The translations under genes were made by a program, and so were the position numbers. DNA of 64,000 bases from Paguma larvata (Eukaryota > Chordata > Mammalia > Carnivora > Viverridae), in assembly GCA_030068075.1 (NCBI GenBank), contig CM057841.1, positions 47,223,030 through 47,287,029 of the forward strand, read 5' to 3'. Under the pieces are notes generated by a model. The model did not search any database, had not been told where the DNA came from, and saw only the letters and a list, made by a program, of their open reading frames with translations. Positions 42,571-55,387 of the stretch are shown in pieces (the first letter of the stretch is position 1; every line of letters starts with the position of its first letter).

Positions 42571-44832
42571 GCCTTCATACTGATCGTAAACCATTCTCTA
42601 TGTCCAGAGCTGCGGAGATTTCAGGGAGTAGATTTTAGAAGAGGAATTGGACAGCCATGAATGTGACTCTTGGAGTTTATAACTTGCTTCCTGAAGAGAT
42701 GGAGCACACTTCGCCAGCATGCGGGCTTCCCTTGGAAGTCCCCTGAACCTTCTGGGAAGTGCGTATTGACCCAAGCCAAACCTTGTGTGGCAGTGGCACA
42801 GAAACTCTTCTCTTCCACTCATTACAACAGTGCCTTTCTTCTTTGTGTGCCGGAGGGATCTGGCGAGCATCATCTCTCCTTCATGGCCCAGATCACTTTG
42901 CTATATGCCAGGGAAATGTTGATCAGCGGTAATTCCTTTCTTGGCCCTGAAGGTTAGAGCAGGACCAGCTAAGATATATGCTGAGGTCTTTTAAACTTGA
43001 GCGAAGAAGAAATGATTAGAAACTAGGCTATTATTAATAGTGGCCAAGAATGCCCCTCACTACCCCCACCTCCCAAAGACTGAGGAAATGACTTTAGCAA
43101 GAGAACTTCTCTCAAAGGTAATGTGAGTAGGAGGAAAAATTGGAACAAAGATAGGAAACAGCACAGCAGAAGAGAGAGAAATATAAAGGGAAGAACTTGA
43201 CCCATACACATTTATAAGGAAACTGTGATAGAAAGTTATATGCAAGGCCTGCAATCAACTCAAGAAAAAGCTAGCATTTCCTAAAGATTAGGGATGTAGA
43301 TGTCTCAAAGTTATACTTTCTCTTCCCCATGCTGGCTTTGGGCCAACTCAGTATCCTGAGTAGGATCAATGGCTCTGAGTCTTCCTTGCCTGCCGGTAGC
43401 TCCTGGCCTCATGCCCATTCTCTCTCAGAGCTGGAGCCAGGGCTTCTAACTCTCCCCATTTGTCCTCAGGCTTTAGTTGTCCACGGTTCTCCGGAATTCC
43501 CATGGAAACCCTTGGATTACATTCTCTGCTTTTTCTTACCATGAGCATTCACCCTGGCCAGAAAGAAAATATGCTTTCATAAAGTGAGTGCCATCTCTCG
43601 TCACTGGGATCTAGGCACTTGCGGGATCAAGGTAACCCATGTTGGAGCTAGCCAGGACAGCCAGGGAATACCGTAGACAAAGCTCATTTCTGCAGAGACT
43701 GTAATCAGCTGTAGAGATGGATACTTCTGAGGGCCTGGGAGGAGCGAGCAGATGTGGCTCCATGAAGAAAGGGCAAGTCAGGTTTTTATGGCCATCTCCT
43801 CTACTCTAACCACCTCTTCTCCTCCACTGGCGGCACTAACCTCTTCTGCAGTTCTCGGAGTTGGTAAGCATTTGTGAGGAGTTTATGGCAGGAAATCTCT
43901 CCATTCCAGAGACCCTAGCCCACCTTCCCAAGTTTTCTTTCCTGGTCATTCAGTTTCTCGAATCCTACTCTTGCTGTTGTCAGAATCTGAGGTCTGCTCA
44001 TCTCTAGCCTGGCCTTTGATAGTACGTATCCTCTCTCTTCTGTTTCTATTCTCCATCATCCACTGCTGCCAAAAGCTACCATTTTAAAGCACAAATCTAT
44101 CATTCCTCTCCTTGAAATCCTTCAGTAACTTTCCAATACATACAGGGTTAAATCAAAATCCCCAAGTCTTGTACCAAGGGTCCTTCATGGTCTCATCTTT
44201 GACCCCCTGTCAGTCTCCTCCTTTTCGGCACATTAGGTCTTTCCAACTTGCCTTGTTATTTAGAAGCCCTTCCTCTTGAGATTTAGTTGTTCCCCAACCT
44301 TTCCAGTACCATCTGTCTCTTACTCTAAATAACTGGAGATGAATGTCTCTCCCACTGGGCTGCTGTAACTTAAGGGTAAATGGTATGTCTTATGTTATTT
44401 ACAGATACGTGACACTTGTAACTGATTAAGCCTCTTTAAACACTTGTTGAATAAATAATAGTTGGATATGGGAAGAAGCATAGTCATTGCTGGAAAGCAG
44501 ATAACTGAATGAGATTCACTGAGAACCAGAAACTTGTCCTTCTCTAAAATGCACATGGATGTCTCTTTAGTATCAGTTACTAAAATTTAGGTGAAATTCA
44601 AAAAATAATAAAAATGTGGTGATTCTTTTGAGTATTGAGCACAGAACCAATACTATCTCAATTACATGGAACAAGATATTAAGAAAGTCAGAGGCATAGG
44701 TCTGATGATATGGTACAGTTAACCTTACTCCAAAAAAATAAGGTAGTTTCTACACTGAGCATGTACTAATGAAAACTAGAAAAATATCATGAACGTTATT
44801 AAAAAATATTTATTAATAAGAAATAAAAGCTG
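42571..44832. other. Unique sequence, no gene seen
   Basis: Open frames at 42598-42957 and 43329-43544 lack domains. About 43990-44340 (CTTGAAATCCTTCAGTAACT, GGTCTCATCTTTGACCCCC) looks like a diverged old repeat, antisense. Confidence 0.45.
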
Positions 44833-44990
44833 GGGCGCCTGGGTGGCTCACTTGGTTAACCATCGGCTTTCGCTCAGCTCACAGTCTCACAGTTCGTGTG
44901 TTTGAGCCCCACATCGGACTTTCTGCTGTCAGCACAGGGCCTGCTCAAATTTATCAAAAATAAATGAACGTTAAGAGAATTTTTTTAAAG
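44833..44990 (+). mobile_element. CAN SINE, sense, body deleted
   Basis: Head GGGGCGCCTGGGTGGCTCAC. The CT-rich section is missing before the AAATAAATGAACG tail. Target duplication AAGAAATaAAAGCT / AAGAAATgAAAGCT. Confidence 0.93.
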
Positions 44991-46425
44991 AAGAAATGAA
45001 AGCTATATTGGAGCGCATACAACCACTCTTGTCTAAGTAGCCCAAGCAAAGAAGAAAAAAAGGAGAAAACCCTTGTCACCCTGCCATCACTGTCCCCCAA
45101 GAGGGAGCACCCACATTGGGCACAGGACCACAAGGTGCCAGGGTGGGTGACCTCAGCTTCATTCCAGAGGGTTGAATTATGGATGACCCCCAAATGGGTA
45201 CTACGTAGCCTTTTAGAAACAAAATGAAGATTTCTGAGGGAAAAAAAACAACAGACAGCAATTTAAGAGCCCTGGATTCCAGACACTGGTACATTCCTAA
45301 CTTACATTCCCCAGTGAGATAATGCTCCCATAACCCGAAATTAGAGATGGCAGAAGATATTTTCACAAACCAAGAGATGAGAGCTGACTTGGGGAAACTG
45401 GCATCCACACATAAACTATAGACCCAGGAAAACCATAGAGATAAGCACGTAGGCAAAGGTGACTGTATAATAACAAACACAAACAGACTAAAGTACAAAG
45501 AAGGCTGAACCTGGGTCCTCACCGTTGCTGTGTCTCCAGTGCCAACAATAGTGTCCGGACATAGTAGGCGCCCAAGAAACATCTACTGAATGATGACTGA
45601 ATGACAAACAATTGTAGAGTAGTTTTTCCTGTCCTAACTGATCCGGGTAGGGAAGATGGGGTAAGATATTTTTATTTTGCACCTATAAACGTGTTTCAAT
45701 TCCAACTAGAAGTTCTAGACTTGTCTGAGTCCTAACAAGACAGAAGTCTCTTCTATTCAGACCCATGTGCTGGCTTCATAACTTGATTTTATTAACCTAA
45801 TCCTATTTTACATCTGAACAGCACTCCAGAACTTGGAAACCCCATTTAGCCACAGTGCTGACAACAAACGAGCTAGATATATAGGACATTGATAACCACA
45901 CACCTATTTTTCAGAATAAGTAAGCTGAACTTTAATTGAGTCGCTCAATGGTGGAACTGGTCCTATCTGAATCAGAGCCCAGGTCTTTTGAGTCTCAGGT
46001 CTGAGAGCGTTCAGTTATCACATCGCACCTCACTTGGGCTAGAGAAGCACTGCAGCACTCCGAGCCTCCCCATCTGCCGTGCTCCAGCACCTGAGCAGAC
46101 AAGCCACAGGACGTATAGAAACTCGAGCTCAGAAGCCAGGATCTGAACAAGTTAGATGCATCAGGAGTCCGCCTACAAAATATATATCCGGAAAGTCCTA
46201 GGCTTTTCCGGATCCTTTCAGAGATGGAGCTGGCAAGCAGCTTGTGCTTTTTTGAGGAGGTTCTCCAGGTGATTCTGATTTAGCCCCCCTCCACCACCCC
46301 CTCTTCTGTCATTACCATTAAAATCTAAGCTGCTGAACTGCCGGCAGTTTTCTGATACTCCGCTCCAGGAGCCCCAGGACAGTGGCTCTGCTGTGGAGGT
46401 GTATACAGAGAAACTCTCTTCTTAC
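44991..46425. other. Unique sequence, no gene seen
   Basis: The open frame 45076-45582 (- strand, 168 codons) has no recognisable domain or composition bias that would mark it as real. MIR-like debris near 45880-46000. Confidence 0.4.
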
Positions 46426-46640
46426 CTTGATAATAGCTTAGGCTTCTCCACCGCTTTAGAGAGGCTCACTGCTAGCCAAGTTGTACTTTTCTCTTCTGAC
46501 TCACCAATTCCCCTGTCAGCTTCCTCTTCCTCCTTGCATTTTGCATAAACGTCCCTACTCAGAACAAATTCCACTGCCCTCTCCCTTCTGCCAAAATAGT
46601 GACCCACCTTCCAAGATGGTGTTGAGAAAGCACTCACTCC
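46426..46640 (-). other. Candidate 5' non-coding exon of CHST4
   Basis: On the - strand the segment ends at a near-consensus splice donor ATTATCAAG|GTAAGA (boundary 46426/46425). This is about 8.3 kb upstream of the CHST4 coding exon and in the right orientation. The start is unknown and no TATA box is evident. It is purely a splice-signal inference and may be chance. Confidence 0.22.
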
Positions 46641-47189
46641 TGGGTAGCCTTGATATTTAGCAGCTTTAACCCTGAGAAGACTCAGTGGCTGGGAGAATCT
46701 GCTTGAGGTATGCCGGGCCAGGGGGGGGTGTGCCGGGCCAGGTGGGGTGTGCCGGGAGAAGCCAAGGAGGAAGCATTCTCCTCCAGGACTGGGAGCTGGT
46801 GCTGGAAAGTAGGCTCCTTGAAAGCAGCTGCGAAGGTTAACCCCCTTAGGGCAAAGTAGAAAAAGAAGAGAGAACCCTGGAGACCTAGGAGATGAGGTAG
46901 GTAGATAGGGGAATCAGCGACAATTGCTAACCCACAAGATCTTAAACCTTACTCTTATAGCTTAATCTTATCTCTGTTGCAGAAAAAAGAGGAGAAAACT
47001 TGAATGCTATTTCTGGATTGTGCCTGTCTGCTCACTCCACTGGATTTAGGGAGATAACATTTTTTTCAGCCTCTGTGTCATGTTCAACATCTTCAATGCT
47101 TCTTACAAGAGATTGTAATTAGATAATTACCTAGATGTCATAACTAAAATATTACCCCCTCAAGAAAAAAAGAAACAAGTTATTAAAAA
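46641..47189. other. Unique sequence with a small GC-rich repeat
   Basis: Contains three imperfect copies of GTGCCGGGCCAGG-like units at about 46709-46757. No gene seen. Confidence 0.5.
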
Positions 47190-47410
47190 TTATAGCTTCT
47201 TGCTAGCTGTGTGCCCTTGGGCAAATCACACAACTACTCTGAACTATTTTACATGATTATTGTAAGTATAAACAATAGCTGAGAAAACTAAAGTAAATGT
47301 AAATCCTGGCTGAGTGTAAATGCCACTGACTTGGTTCTCGGATGTCTGGGTAGGTCCTTCCCACTTCTCTGAGCCATAGAACGTCACTGTAAAATGTGTG
47401 TCTACTTTAC
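47190..47410 (-). mobile_element. MIR fragment
   Basis: TTGCTAGCTGTGTGCCCTTG, GGCAAATCACACAACTACTC is the MIR core. The rest is diverged. Confidence 0.7.
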
Positions 47411-47809
47411 TGAATTCTTGTGAATGTTAGGGTAGGATTAGTGCCTGCAACACCCCTCATACAATGTGATGAAATGATGAGTTAAAAAGTGGTAGTTAAT
47501 CACAATATCTCTTTCTTCTTGCTCAGTTGCTGGCTCATTTTCTAGACTTTGAAAGAGCAGGCAGGGAGTTGTAGGAATTCTAGAATAATCTAGGAAGTAT
47601 CTTTGCTGATTTCCATCAACCGAGCTCCTCAAGGCCTTGTCATTGACACAAATGACCAGACCTGTAGTAGTAGAATTTTAATTGTGTGGTTCTCCTTCTC
47701 TCCCAATTTCTCCCTGAAGGGAGAAGAGAAATTTCTCTTCCTCAAAATAACCCCATGCCGAGATGAAAATTGAAGAGCCAGAACTGAGCAGTTGGTGGCT
47801 TTTTATTTT

Positions 47810-47827
47810 ATTTTATTTTTTTAGCAT

Positions 47828-47866
<39 letters not shown>

Positions 47867-48055
47867 CGTTTATTTATTTTTGAGAGAGAGACACAGTGTG
47901 GGCAGGGAAGGGGCAGAGGAAGAGGGAGACAGAATTCGAAGCAGGCTCCAGGCTCTGTCAGCACAGAGCCCCAGGCAAGGCTCACACCCATGAATCACGA
48001 GTTCATGACCTGAGTGTAGTCAGATGCTTAACCGACTGAGTGACCTAGGCGTCCC
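47810..48055 (-). mobile_element. CAN SINE, antisense, with (TTTA)n
   Basis: (TTTA)n of about ten units at 47827-47866 is the expanded SINE tail. Head GAGTGACCTAGGCGTCCC at the right. Confidence 0.92.
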
Positions 48056-48619
48056 TATTCTTACTATAAAAGTAATACTGTTCATTATTAAAAATTTGAA
48101 AAATGCAAAATCTATAAGGAAGACAATATAGATCCCTTTAGTTTTGCTGCTCAGAGAAAACCACTGTTGATCTTTCCTCCCGGTGCATGCAGAAATCTCT
48201 ATAATTGAGATCACACTGGAAAATACAGCTTTGTGCTTGGTTTCCCTTTTCTTTACTGAAAAACATTTTAAATTATGAAATTAGAATAAGGGCATGAAGT
48301 ACAATTTAACAAGTAATATAAATAGAAACTACCACTTAAAAACAAAACAAAACCAGGACCTTGTCAGAGTCCTTTCAGTGTCTCCTCCCTCCCATAGTCT
48401 CACCCACCCTAGTTACTCAGAAGTGATCACTGCCAAGGTAAGTGGTTCCTTGCTTTTCCTTATAGTTTATCATCTTAAGCAAGACAGTTAAAATTTCTCC
48501 AATTCGACCTTTATGTAAATAGAATCTGTTTTGAGCTTTGCTCTTTCCATTTCATATTATCCTTGTAAAATTCATCATGTGGTTTCATAGAGTTACAGGG
48601 CTTTTAAAAATTTGTTTTT
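48056..48619 (-). other. Ancient L1-like and unique sequence
   Basis: AAGTAATACTGTTCATTATT, AATTTGAAAAATGCAAAATC and GAGAAAACCACTGTTGATCT resemble an ancient reverse-strand L1 segment. The remainder is unassigned. Confidence 0.4.
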
Positions 48620-48815
48620 GGGGCACCTCTGTGGCTCAGTTGGCTCAGGTCATGATCTCATGGTTTGTGAGTCCGAGCCCCGCGTCAGGCTCTGTGCTTA
48701 TAGCACGGAGCCTGGTACCCACTTGGAGTTCCGTGTCTCCCTCACTCTCTGCCTGTCCCCTGTTCACTCTCTGTCTCTCTCTCTCTCTCTCAAATATAAA
48801 TAAACATTTAAAAAA
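48620..48815 (+). mobile_element. CAN SINE with shortened head
   Basis: GGGGCACCTCTGTGGCTCAG joins GTTGGCTCAGGTCATGATCT, lacking part of the head. Then (CT)n and AAATATAAATAAAC tail. Confidence 0.92.
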
Positions 48816-48928
48816 ATTGTTTTTATTTTCCTTGTAACATTCTGTGTGTGAATATACCATTATTTGTCTATAGTCTTGTTAACGGACATCTGAAATGTTT
48901 GTATTTTGGAGCTATGACTGATATTCTT

Positions 48929-49074
48929 TTTTTTTTTTTAATAGTTTATTGTCAAATTGGTTTCTATACAACACCCAGTGCTCAATCCAACGAGCGCCCT
49001 CCTCTGTGCCCACCACCCACTCTCCCCACTCCCACAACCATCTCTCCCCTCAGTTCTTTCTTATTCTTTGAGAG
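48929..49074 (-). mobile_element. 146-bp L1 3' tail with perfect target duplication
   Basis: T-run then AATAGTTTATTGTCAAATTG, CACCCAGTGCTCAATCCAAC, ending GTTCTTTCTTATTCTTTGAG. Bracketed by identical 16-bp copies of TATGACTGATATTCTT at 48913-48928 and 49075-49090. Confidence 0.96.
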
Positions 49075-49497
49075 TATGACTGATATTCTTGACCTGCCTA
49101 CTGGCACACATTTACGCAAGTGTCTCTAGGCAATGCTGGGACATGAGGAGTGTTTGGCTCAGATTTTTTCACCTCATAGTATGTAATAAACATTTACTCA
49201 TGTAAACAAATATTAATGGAAGACATTATGTTGAAAGGATTTGTCATAGGCCAACGTTCCAGTGCTGTCAGGCATTTAGATTATTCCAGTTTCCCTATTA
49301 CATGCAACACTGTGATGAATACAGTGATCTTAAGTATTAATGAAACACCTAGCATGATCTCAGTACAAGTAGCTGCCCCACCTCTTTCCTTACATGTAAT
49401 ACCACAGATCTTAGACTCTAGTTTGTGACTCATAAATCGGGAAGAATTTTTGGAAAGGCTGGTCTGGGAGCAGCCATTAAGAAATAGGTATTCACAG

Positions 49498-49700
49498 AGG
49501 CACTTGGGTGGCTCAGGTGATTAAGCATCTTAGTCCAGACCGAGTCATGATCTCATGGTTTGTGAGTCTGAGCCCCACGTCGGGCTTTCTGCTGTCAGCA
49601 CAGACCCCACTTTGGATCCTCTGTGGCTCTCTTTGCCCTTCCCCACTTGTTTTCCCTCTCTTTGTCTCTCTCTCAAAAAAAAAAAATAAATAAAGAAAGA
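49498..49700 (+). mobile_element. CAN SINE, sense
   Basis: Head GAGGCACTTGGGTGGCTCAG. Target duplication AGAAATAGGTaTTCACAG / AGAAATAGGTgTTCACAG. Confidence 0.94.
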
Positions 49701-49799
49701 GAAATAGGTGTTCACAGTAATAAAGAAAACCCAGGGTATCCAAAACCCGAAACAGAGGGCATTCCCAGTAAGGAATTAGGAAATATGAAGACTATGATG

Positions 49800-50020
49800 A
49801 AGAGAATGATAGCTCCTGCTTGTTCAGGGCTAGCTACAAGCCAAGTACTGCACTTCATGCTTATTTCGGTCTTAGTATTTAGGAGGTTAAGTTTCATATT
49901 TTCCAGATGACAGAACAGAGGTGTGGAGAAGCTAAACAGCGTATTGACAATTACATGGTTTATAGTGGGAAAGTCTATATCTCAGCCTCCTGGTCTGAAA
50001 TCAAAGTGCAGGCTTACTCA
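49800..50020 (+). mobile_element. MIR
   Basis: CTACAAGCCAAGTACTGCAC, TTTTCCAGATGACAGAACAG, AGGTGTGGAGAAGCTAAACA and CTCAGCCTCCTGGTCTGAAA in MIR order. Confidence 0.75.
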
Positions 50021-53000
50021 TCAGGCAGTGCTGCCTCTCTATATGATCATGGACAGGACTATCGAGTCTTCTCTTTTGCTGTACTCTGAAGAGTAGTTGA
50101 CAGTTCATTCAGGGCAGAACTCTTTCTGCAGTTATAGGAATAGAAATTTAATCTTCATAAAGAGGAAAGAACTGCCCAAATTCCCTGTATCTCCTTGTAA
50201 TCCTCAGTCCTTGAAGACCTCGTGGGGGATTTTATTAGCCTCATGTAAAAGGAAACAAAAGAGAGAAAGTAGGTCTTTGTCAATGATAAACACTGATAAT
50301 TTTATCCAGGCTTTTCTTTTGTTCTTTTCTTGCTTTTCTGAAGCCTTCCCAAATATAATGAGGGCATTCAAATACACCAAAACCCTTAAATAATTCATAT
50401 CACCTACCATCTTTTTCTTGATAGGGATTTGTGCTGGTAGAATGCCAGATAGCTAAAGAAAAGACTCCTTTGGTCACTCGCATCTGGTGGTAGTCAGCAC
50501 GTTTCTATATGCGTCTTCTAAGAGTCTACAGTATTCCACAGCAACAAAAGAAATTTGAATGCAGGTATCGGATACCTGCCTTCTTGCAGAACTTTCACAG
50601 AGAAAAACACCATTTCTTTAAGTCAGCACCATCCATAGAACTTTCTGTGATGAAGAAATGTTATGTATCTGTGCTGTTTAACACAGCGGCCACTACCAAA
50701 TGAAACCACTGAACACCTGAAATGCGGCTAATATACCAGATTAGAAAGTTCAATTAAGATTGTATAGATTCACTCTCTTTTTGAGTGTCAGAAAATCTTT
50801 TGCAAGATAAATACGGTTTCTCTAGAAAAATATACATTTGATCTACAAAATGATATCAAATTGCAATACCCAGTTACCTTAAGAATCCTGACAAAAGGCT
50901 GTGTGTTCTTTAGGTGTTTCTCAAAGCATGATTTCAAGAGAGTTGTCTCCCAGGGACCTCTGTTCAGTAGAGCTTTGTGTGCTCCCTCATCCCTCCATCC
51001 CTTAGACTTTTGTCATCTTTATAATCTGGAGACCTACTCAAATAGTAGAGTCAGACATTGAGCCAGAGTCTGATTTTCTCAGGAGTCAGGAAGAATCTTT
51101 CCACTGGTTATATACTCCATCCCTACCTTTACCCAGACTGTCACTCCCTGTGTACTAGGATTGGAGTTTCTTCACTGCTCTATGTGGCTACATGTCTTTC
51201 CTTTCACCGTGGTGTTAAAAGAATAGCAGGCTTTCCTTGAGTGCCTTTTTCCATGGGGGCTCCAGAGTTCTACACTTTTACTCAGTATGCCTGAGTCTCC
51301 AATATGAATGTCAAGACCTGAAACATGAGTGACATATACTCCCTGTGTTGGTCACCAGCCCTATGTTACTTACCAAAGCCTAGTGTCAGGCCTAATGAAG
51401 GTATTGGCTGGGTTTAGAGAATAGATTCTGGAGGACAAGAGCTTTCTGCTGGCTAAACATCTGCACTCTACAGAGGTGGGACCTCAGCTTCCTAGGGAGC
51501 CAGCGACTTCTGAAAAAGTGCCAGGAAGGGAATTTTGATTGCTGTAAATCCTGTTACCAAATGGACAATGCCTTCAGTAGAACCTTCTTCCCTGAGCTGG
51601 GCCCTGGGGGTGGACACCTGACTGGCAATTCAGTGACCCTTATCTCTGTGTTTGAAAGTGTTTGTTTCAATAGTGGGAGAACAAGTTGGATTAGGGTAGG
51701 TCAGGATGAGGGAAAAGGTAAACATGGTGTTAAGTTTCTTGTTGATGCTTACTTTCTCGAGACCCCTTAATAGGACAGAGAGGGTGAGCAAATGGGGAAT
51801 AAAGGGTCAGGAGTTCCTTATAGATAAAGCTCAATCTTATATATCATTGGTGGTGTGGGAGCTTGTCATTTTTGGACACTGCAGGCCTTATCTGGAATTG
51901 GGCCAGAATACAATCTGAGAATTCTACCTCCAGGCTTTCAAAAGATCTCCAAAGATCGACGAAGGTGATCCATGATGGCCTAGTCAAGGAGTTTCTGGGG
52001 ATGAAATCCGGGGAGATTAAAGAAGTGTCTTCTGGTGCGTTCCAACCCCATGTATCACACTGATCACCAGGTCTGTCTGTTCTACCCCTGTATAACTCAC
52101 ATTTGCTTCCCTTTTGTTTTCATCCACAGATACTGTCTTTGCTCAGGCTCTCAGTTTTTCTTGCTTGAATTTCCACCAACAACTCTTCAATTCTTCCCTC
52201 AACCTCCAATCCTACCCTCTCCGGTCTATCTCCTCCACCCTGCAGCTAGAGCGAGCTTTCATTTTTTGGATCTAATCTCAATCACTTATCCACTGAAATG
52301 CTGCAATGGAGCTCATTATAGACAAGGTGACAATTTTTTTGGCATGCCATTAAGCACCTTTTTAAGAGTGGGTGTCTCTCTACTTTCCATCATAATTTTC
52401 TTTATGTGATAAATTCCAGAACTATTTGTTGGTTGCCTGTTACACACTAGGCTTTGCTGTAGGTCCTAAAAACATCGGGGAACAAAAGAAAAAATTCCCT
52501 GCCTTTGTGGAGCTTGCATTCTACTGGATGGGGGACAAGCACATAAATAAGATGTGCGGTATATCAGATTGCGGTAAGTGCTATGAAGAAAAATAAAGAT
52601 AGAATAAGAGAGAGATTGTGACCTGGGCAATGTTATTCCAATTTTAAATTGAGAGGTCAGGGAAAGTAACATTTTGGCAAGGACGTGAAGGAGGTGAGTG
52701 GGAAAATAAAACAAGAAAATATTTGAGAAAAGACCATTCCAAGAAAGGAAATGGGCAAGTGGAGTGGTACTAAGCCAGGAATCACAAGAAAAGCAGTATG
52801 ACTAATCAGAGTGGGTAATAGGAGAATAAACAAGGAAGTTGCGTGTTTGTCTTTATTAGTGGGAATTTGACCCCTATTTGGGATGAAATGGGAAGCTACT
52901 GGAGGGTACGATTTTGGGAATGACTTCTACTCTAAAAGGATCATTTGGGATACAGTAAGGGGAATGAACATTTAAGGGCAGAAGATGGGGAGATCAGCTA

Positions 53001-53079
53001 TGAGACTAGGCAAGAGACCAGTGGCTTGGATCAGGGTAGTATCAGTGAAGGGAGTAGATCCTACAATATCTATTAAAAC
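50021..53079. other. Unique sequence, no gene seen; old repeat in right third
   Basis: No open frame in 50021-52400 shows a domain or splice context I can support. From about 52420 to 53070 the + strand carries the same uncertain old repeat family as 29310-32080 (TGTGGAGCTTGCATTCTACT; AAATGGGAAGCTACTGGAGG; AGAGACCAGTGGCTTGGATC). Confidence 0.45.
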
Positions 53080-54488
53080 ATATATTTTATTTTATTTATT
53101 TATTATTTTTATTTTTTAAATTTATGTCCAAGTTAGTTAGCATATAGTACAACAATGATTTCAGGAGTAGATTCCTTAATGCCCCTTACCCATTTAGCTC
53201 ATCCCCACTCCCACAACCCCTCTAGTAACCTTCTGTTTGTTCTCCATATTTAAGAGTCTCATGTTTTGTCCCCCTCCCTGTTTTTATATTATTTTTGCTT
53301 CCCTTCCGTTATGTTCATTTGTTTTGTATCTTAAAGTCCTCATATGAGCAAAGTCATATGATATTTGACTTTCTCTCACTGACTTATTTTGCTAGCATAA
53401 TACCCTCTAGTTCCATCCACGCAGATGCAAATGGCAAGATTTCATTCTTTTTGATTGCCAAGTAATACTCCATTGTGTATATACACCATATCTTCTTTAT
53501 CCATTCATCTGTTGACGGACATTTGGGCTTTTTCCATTCTTTGGTTATTGTCGATAGCACTGCTATAAACATTGGGGTGCATGTGCCCCTTCGAAACAGC
53601 ATACCTGTATCCCTTGGATAAATCCCTAGTAGTGCAATGACTGGGTCGTAGTGTAATTCTATTTTTAATTTTTTGAGGAACCTCCATACTGTTTTCCAGA
53701 GTGGCTGCACCAGTTTGCATTCCCACCAGCAGTGCAAAAGAGATCCTCTTTCTCTGTATCCTCGCCATCATCTGTTGTTGCCTGAGTTGTTAATGTTATC
53801 CATTTTGACCGGTGTGAGGTGGTATCTCATTGTGGTTTTGATTTGTATTTCCCTGATGATGAGTGACGTTGAGCATCATTTCATGTGTCTGTTGGCCATC
53901 TGGATGTCTTCTTTGGAGAAGTGTCTATTCATGTCTTTTGCCCATTTCTTCACTGGATTATTTGTTTTTTGGGTGTTGAGTTTGATAAGTTCTTCATAGA
54001 TTTTGGATACTGACCCTTTATCTGATATGTCATTTGCAAATATCTTCTCCCATTCTGTCAGTTGCCTTTTAGTTTTGCTGATTGTTTCCTTTGCTGTGCA
54101 CGAGTTTTTATTTTGATGAGGTCCCAATAGTTCATTTTTGCTTTTGTTTTCCTTGCCTCCAGAGACGTGTCTAATAAGAAGTTCCTGTGGCCAAGGTCAA
54201 AGAGGTTTTTCCTTGCTTTCTCCATGAGAATTTTGATGGCTTCCTGTCTTACGTTTAGGTCTTTCATCCATTTTGAGTTTATTTTTGTGTATGGTGTAAG
54301 AAAGTGGTCCAGGTTCATTTTTCTGCAAGTCACTATCCGCTTTCCCCAGCACCACTTGCTGAAGAGTCTGTCTTTATTCCATTGAATATTCTTTTCTGCC
54401 TTGTCAAAGATTAGTTGGCCATACATTTGTGGGTCCATTTCTGGGGTCTCTATTCTGTTCCATTGATCCGAGTGTCTGTTTTTGTGCC
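53080..54488 (-). mobile_element. 5'-truncated L1, antisense
   Basis: L1 3' UTR then ORF2 C-terminal and RT-distal sequence. - strand open stretches 53384-53737 (PSTDEWIKKIWCIYTMEYYL), 53876-54127 and 54058-54438 (FLTPYTKINSKWMKDLNVRQ) lie in successive broken frames. Moderately old. Confidence 0.92.
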
Positions 54489-54700
54489 AATATTTATTTA
54501 TTTTTGAGAGAGGAAGAGAGAGGCAGAGACCACAAGTAGGGGAGGGGCAGAGAGAGAGAAGGAGACACAGAATCCGAAGCAGGCTCCAGGCTCTGAGCTG
54601 TCAGCACAGAGCCCGATGCAGGGCTTGAACCCACGAACTGTGAGATCATGACCTGAGCCAAAGTAGGATGTTCTACTGACTGAGCCACTGAGGTGCCCCA
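54489..54700 (-). mobile_element. CAN SINE, antisense
   Basis: ATATTTATTTATTTTTGAGA, GATCATGACCTGAGCCAAAG, head GAGCCACTGAGGTGCCCC. Sits at the left end of the L1 text. Confidence 0.93.
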
Positions 54701-55387
54701 CCAGCACTTATTTCTTATGTTTTTTAATTTAGCCAGAGAATATCATTATTATGAAAGGTCAGCAATCACAAGGCATGGCATGTTTTGGGGACACAAAGTA
54801 ATTTTACCTAAGAGGAGAGTTTTTGCAGAGAAATAATAAGTAAGTTTAACTAATGTTAAATGTCAATTATATATACATTTTTTTAATAAAAGGCTGGAAG
54901 TGGCAGGGCAGGATGGATCCCAATTGTGAAAGTCCTTGAATATAAGGTGAGGGACATTTTAATGTCACCTTTTACTCAGCAGAGGATAATTAAACAGCTT
55001 TTGAGCAAAGGAGTGACATCATGAAGTGTTGGGTCAATGTTAGCTGTTGGATTCTAGCAATATTATGTGGGATGGTTTTTGCAGGAACATATTTCATAGT
55101 CATATTAAATAATTTAATATCAAAATACTATTATGCATATGATGTTCCCATTTGTTTTAAAATCACATGTCTCATTAAAGTCTAGGTTTATACTGGATGC
55201 AGATGAGCAAGGAATTATTTGAAATCATAAGGTTTGCTATTCTTTTTCTGATAGTCATTTAGCCTGTTGTCTATTAGAAGTCTGTGAATGACTTTTTCTC
55301 CCTCTGGTCATTGTTTCATTTTCTTTTTTTCTGCTTTTAGTATACTCCCCTGGCTCTGTTTGTCCAGTTCTATAAAAAACTATATAT
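54701..55387. other. Unique sequence, no gene seen
   Basis: Contains a further piece of the old uncertain repeat (AATGTCACCTTTTACTCAGC, TTGAGCAAAGGAGTGACATC) near 54890-55050. Confidence 0.45.

Noticed and set aside
45076..45582. 168-codon - strand open frame
   Set aside because: No recognisable domain, no splice or promoter context, ordinary composition. Length alone does not make a gene at this density.
53384..54438. Three - strand open frames of moderate length
   Set aside because: All are L1 ORF2 C-terminal fragments in an antisense L1.
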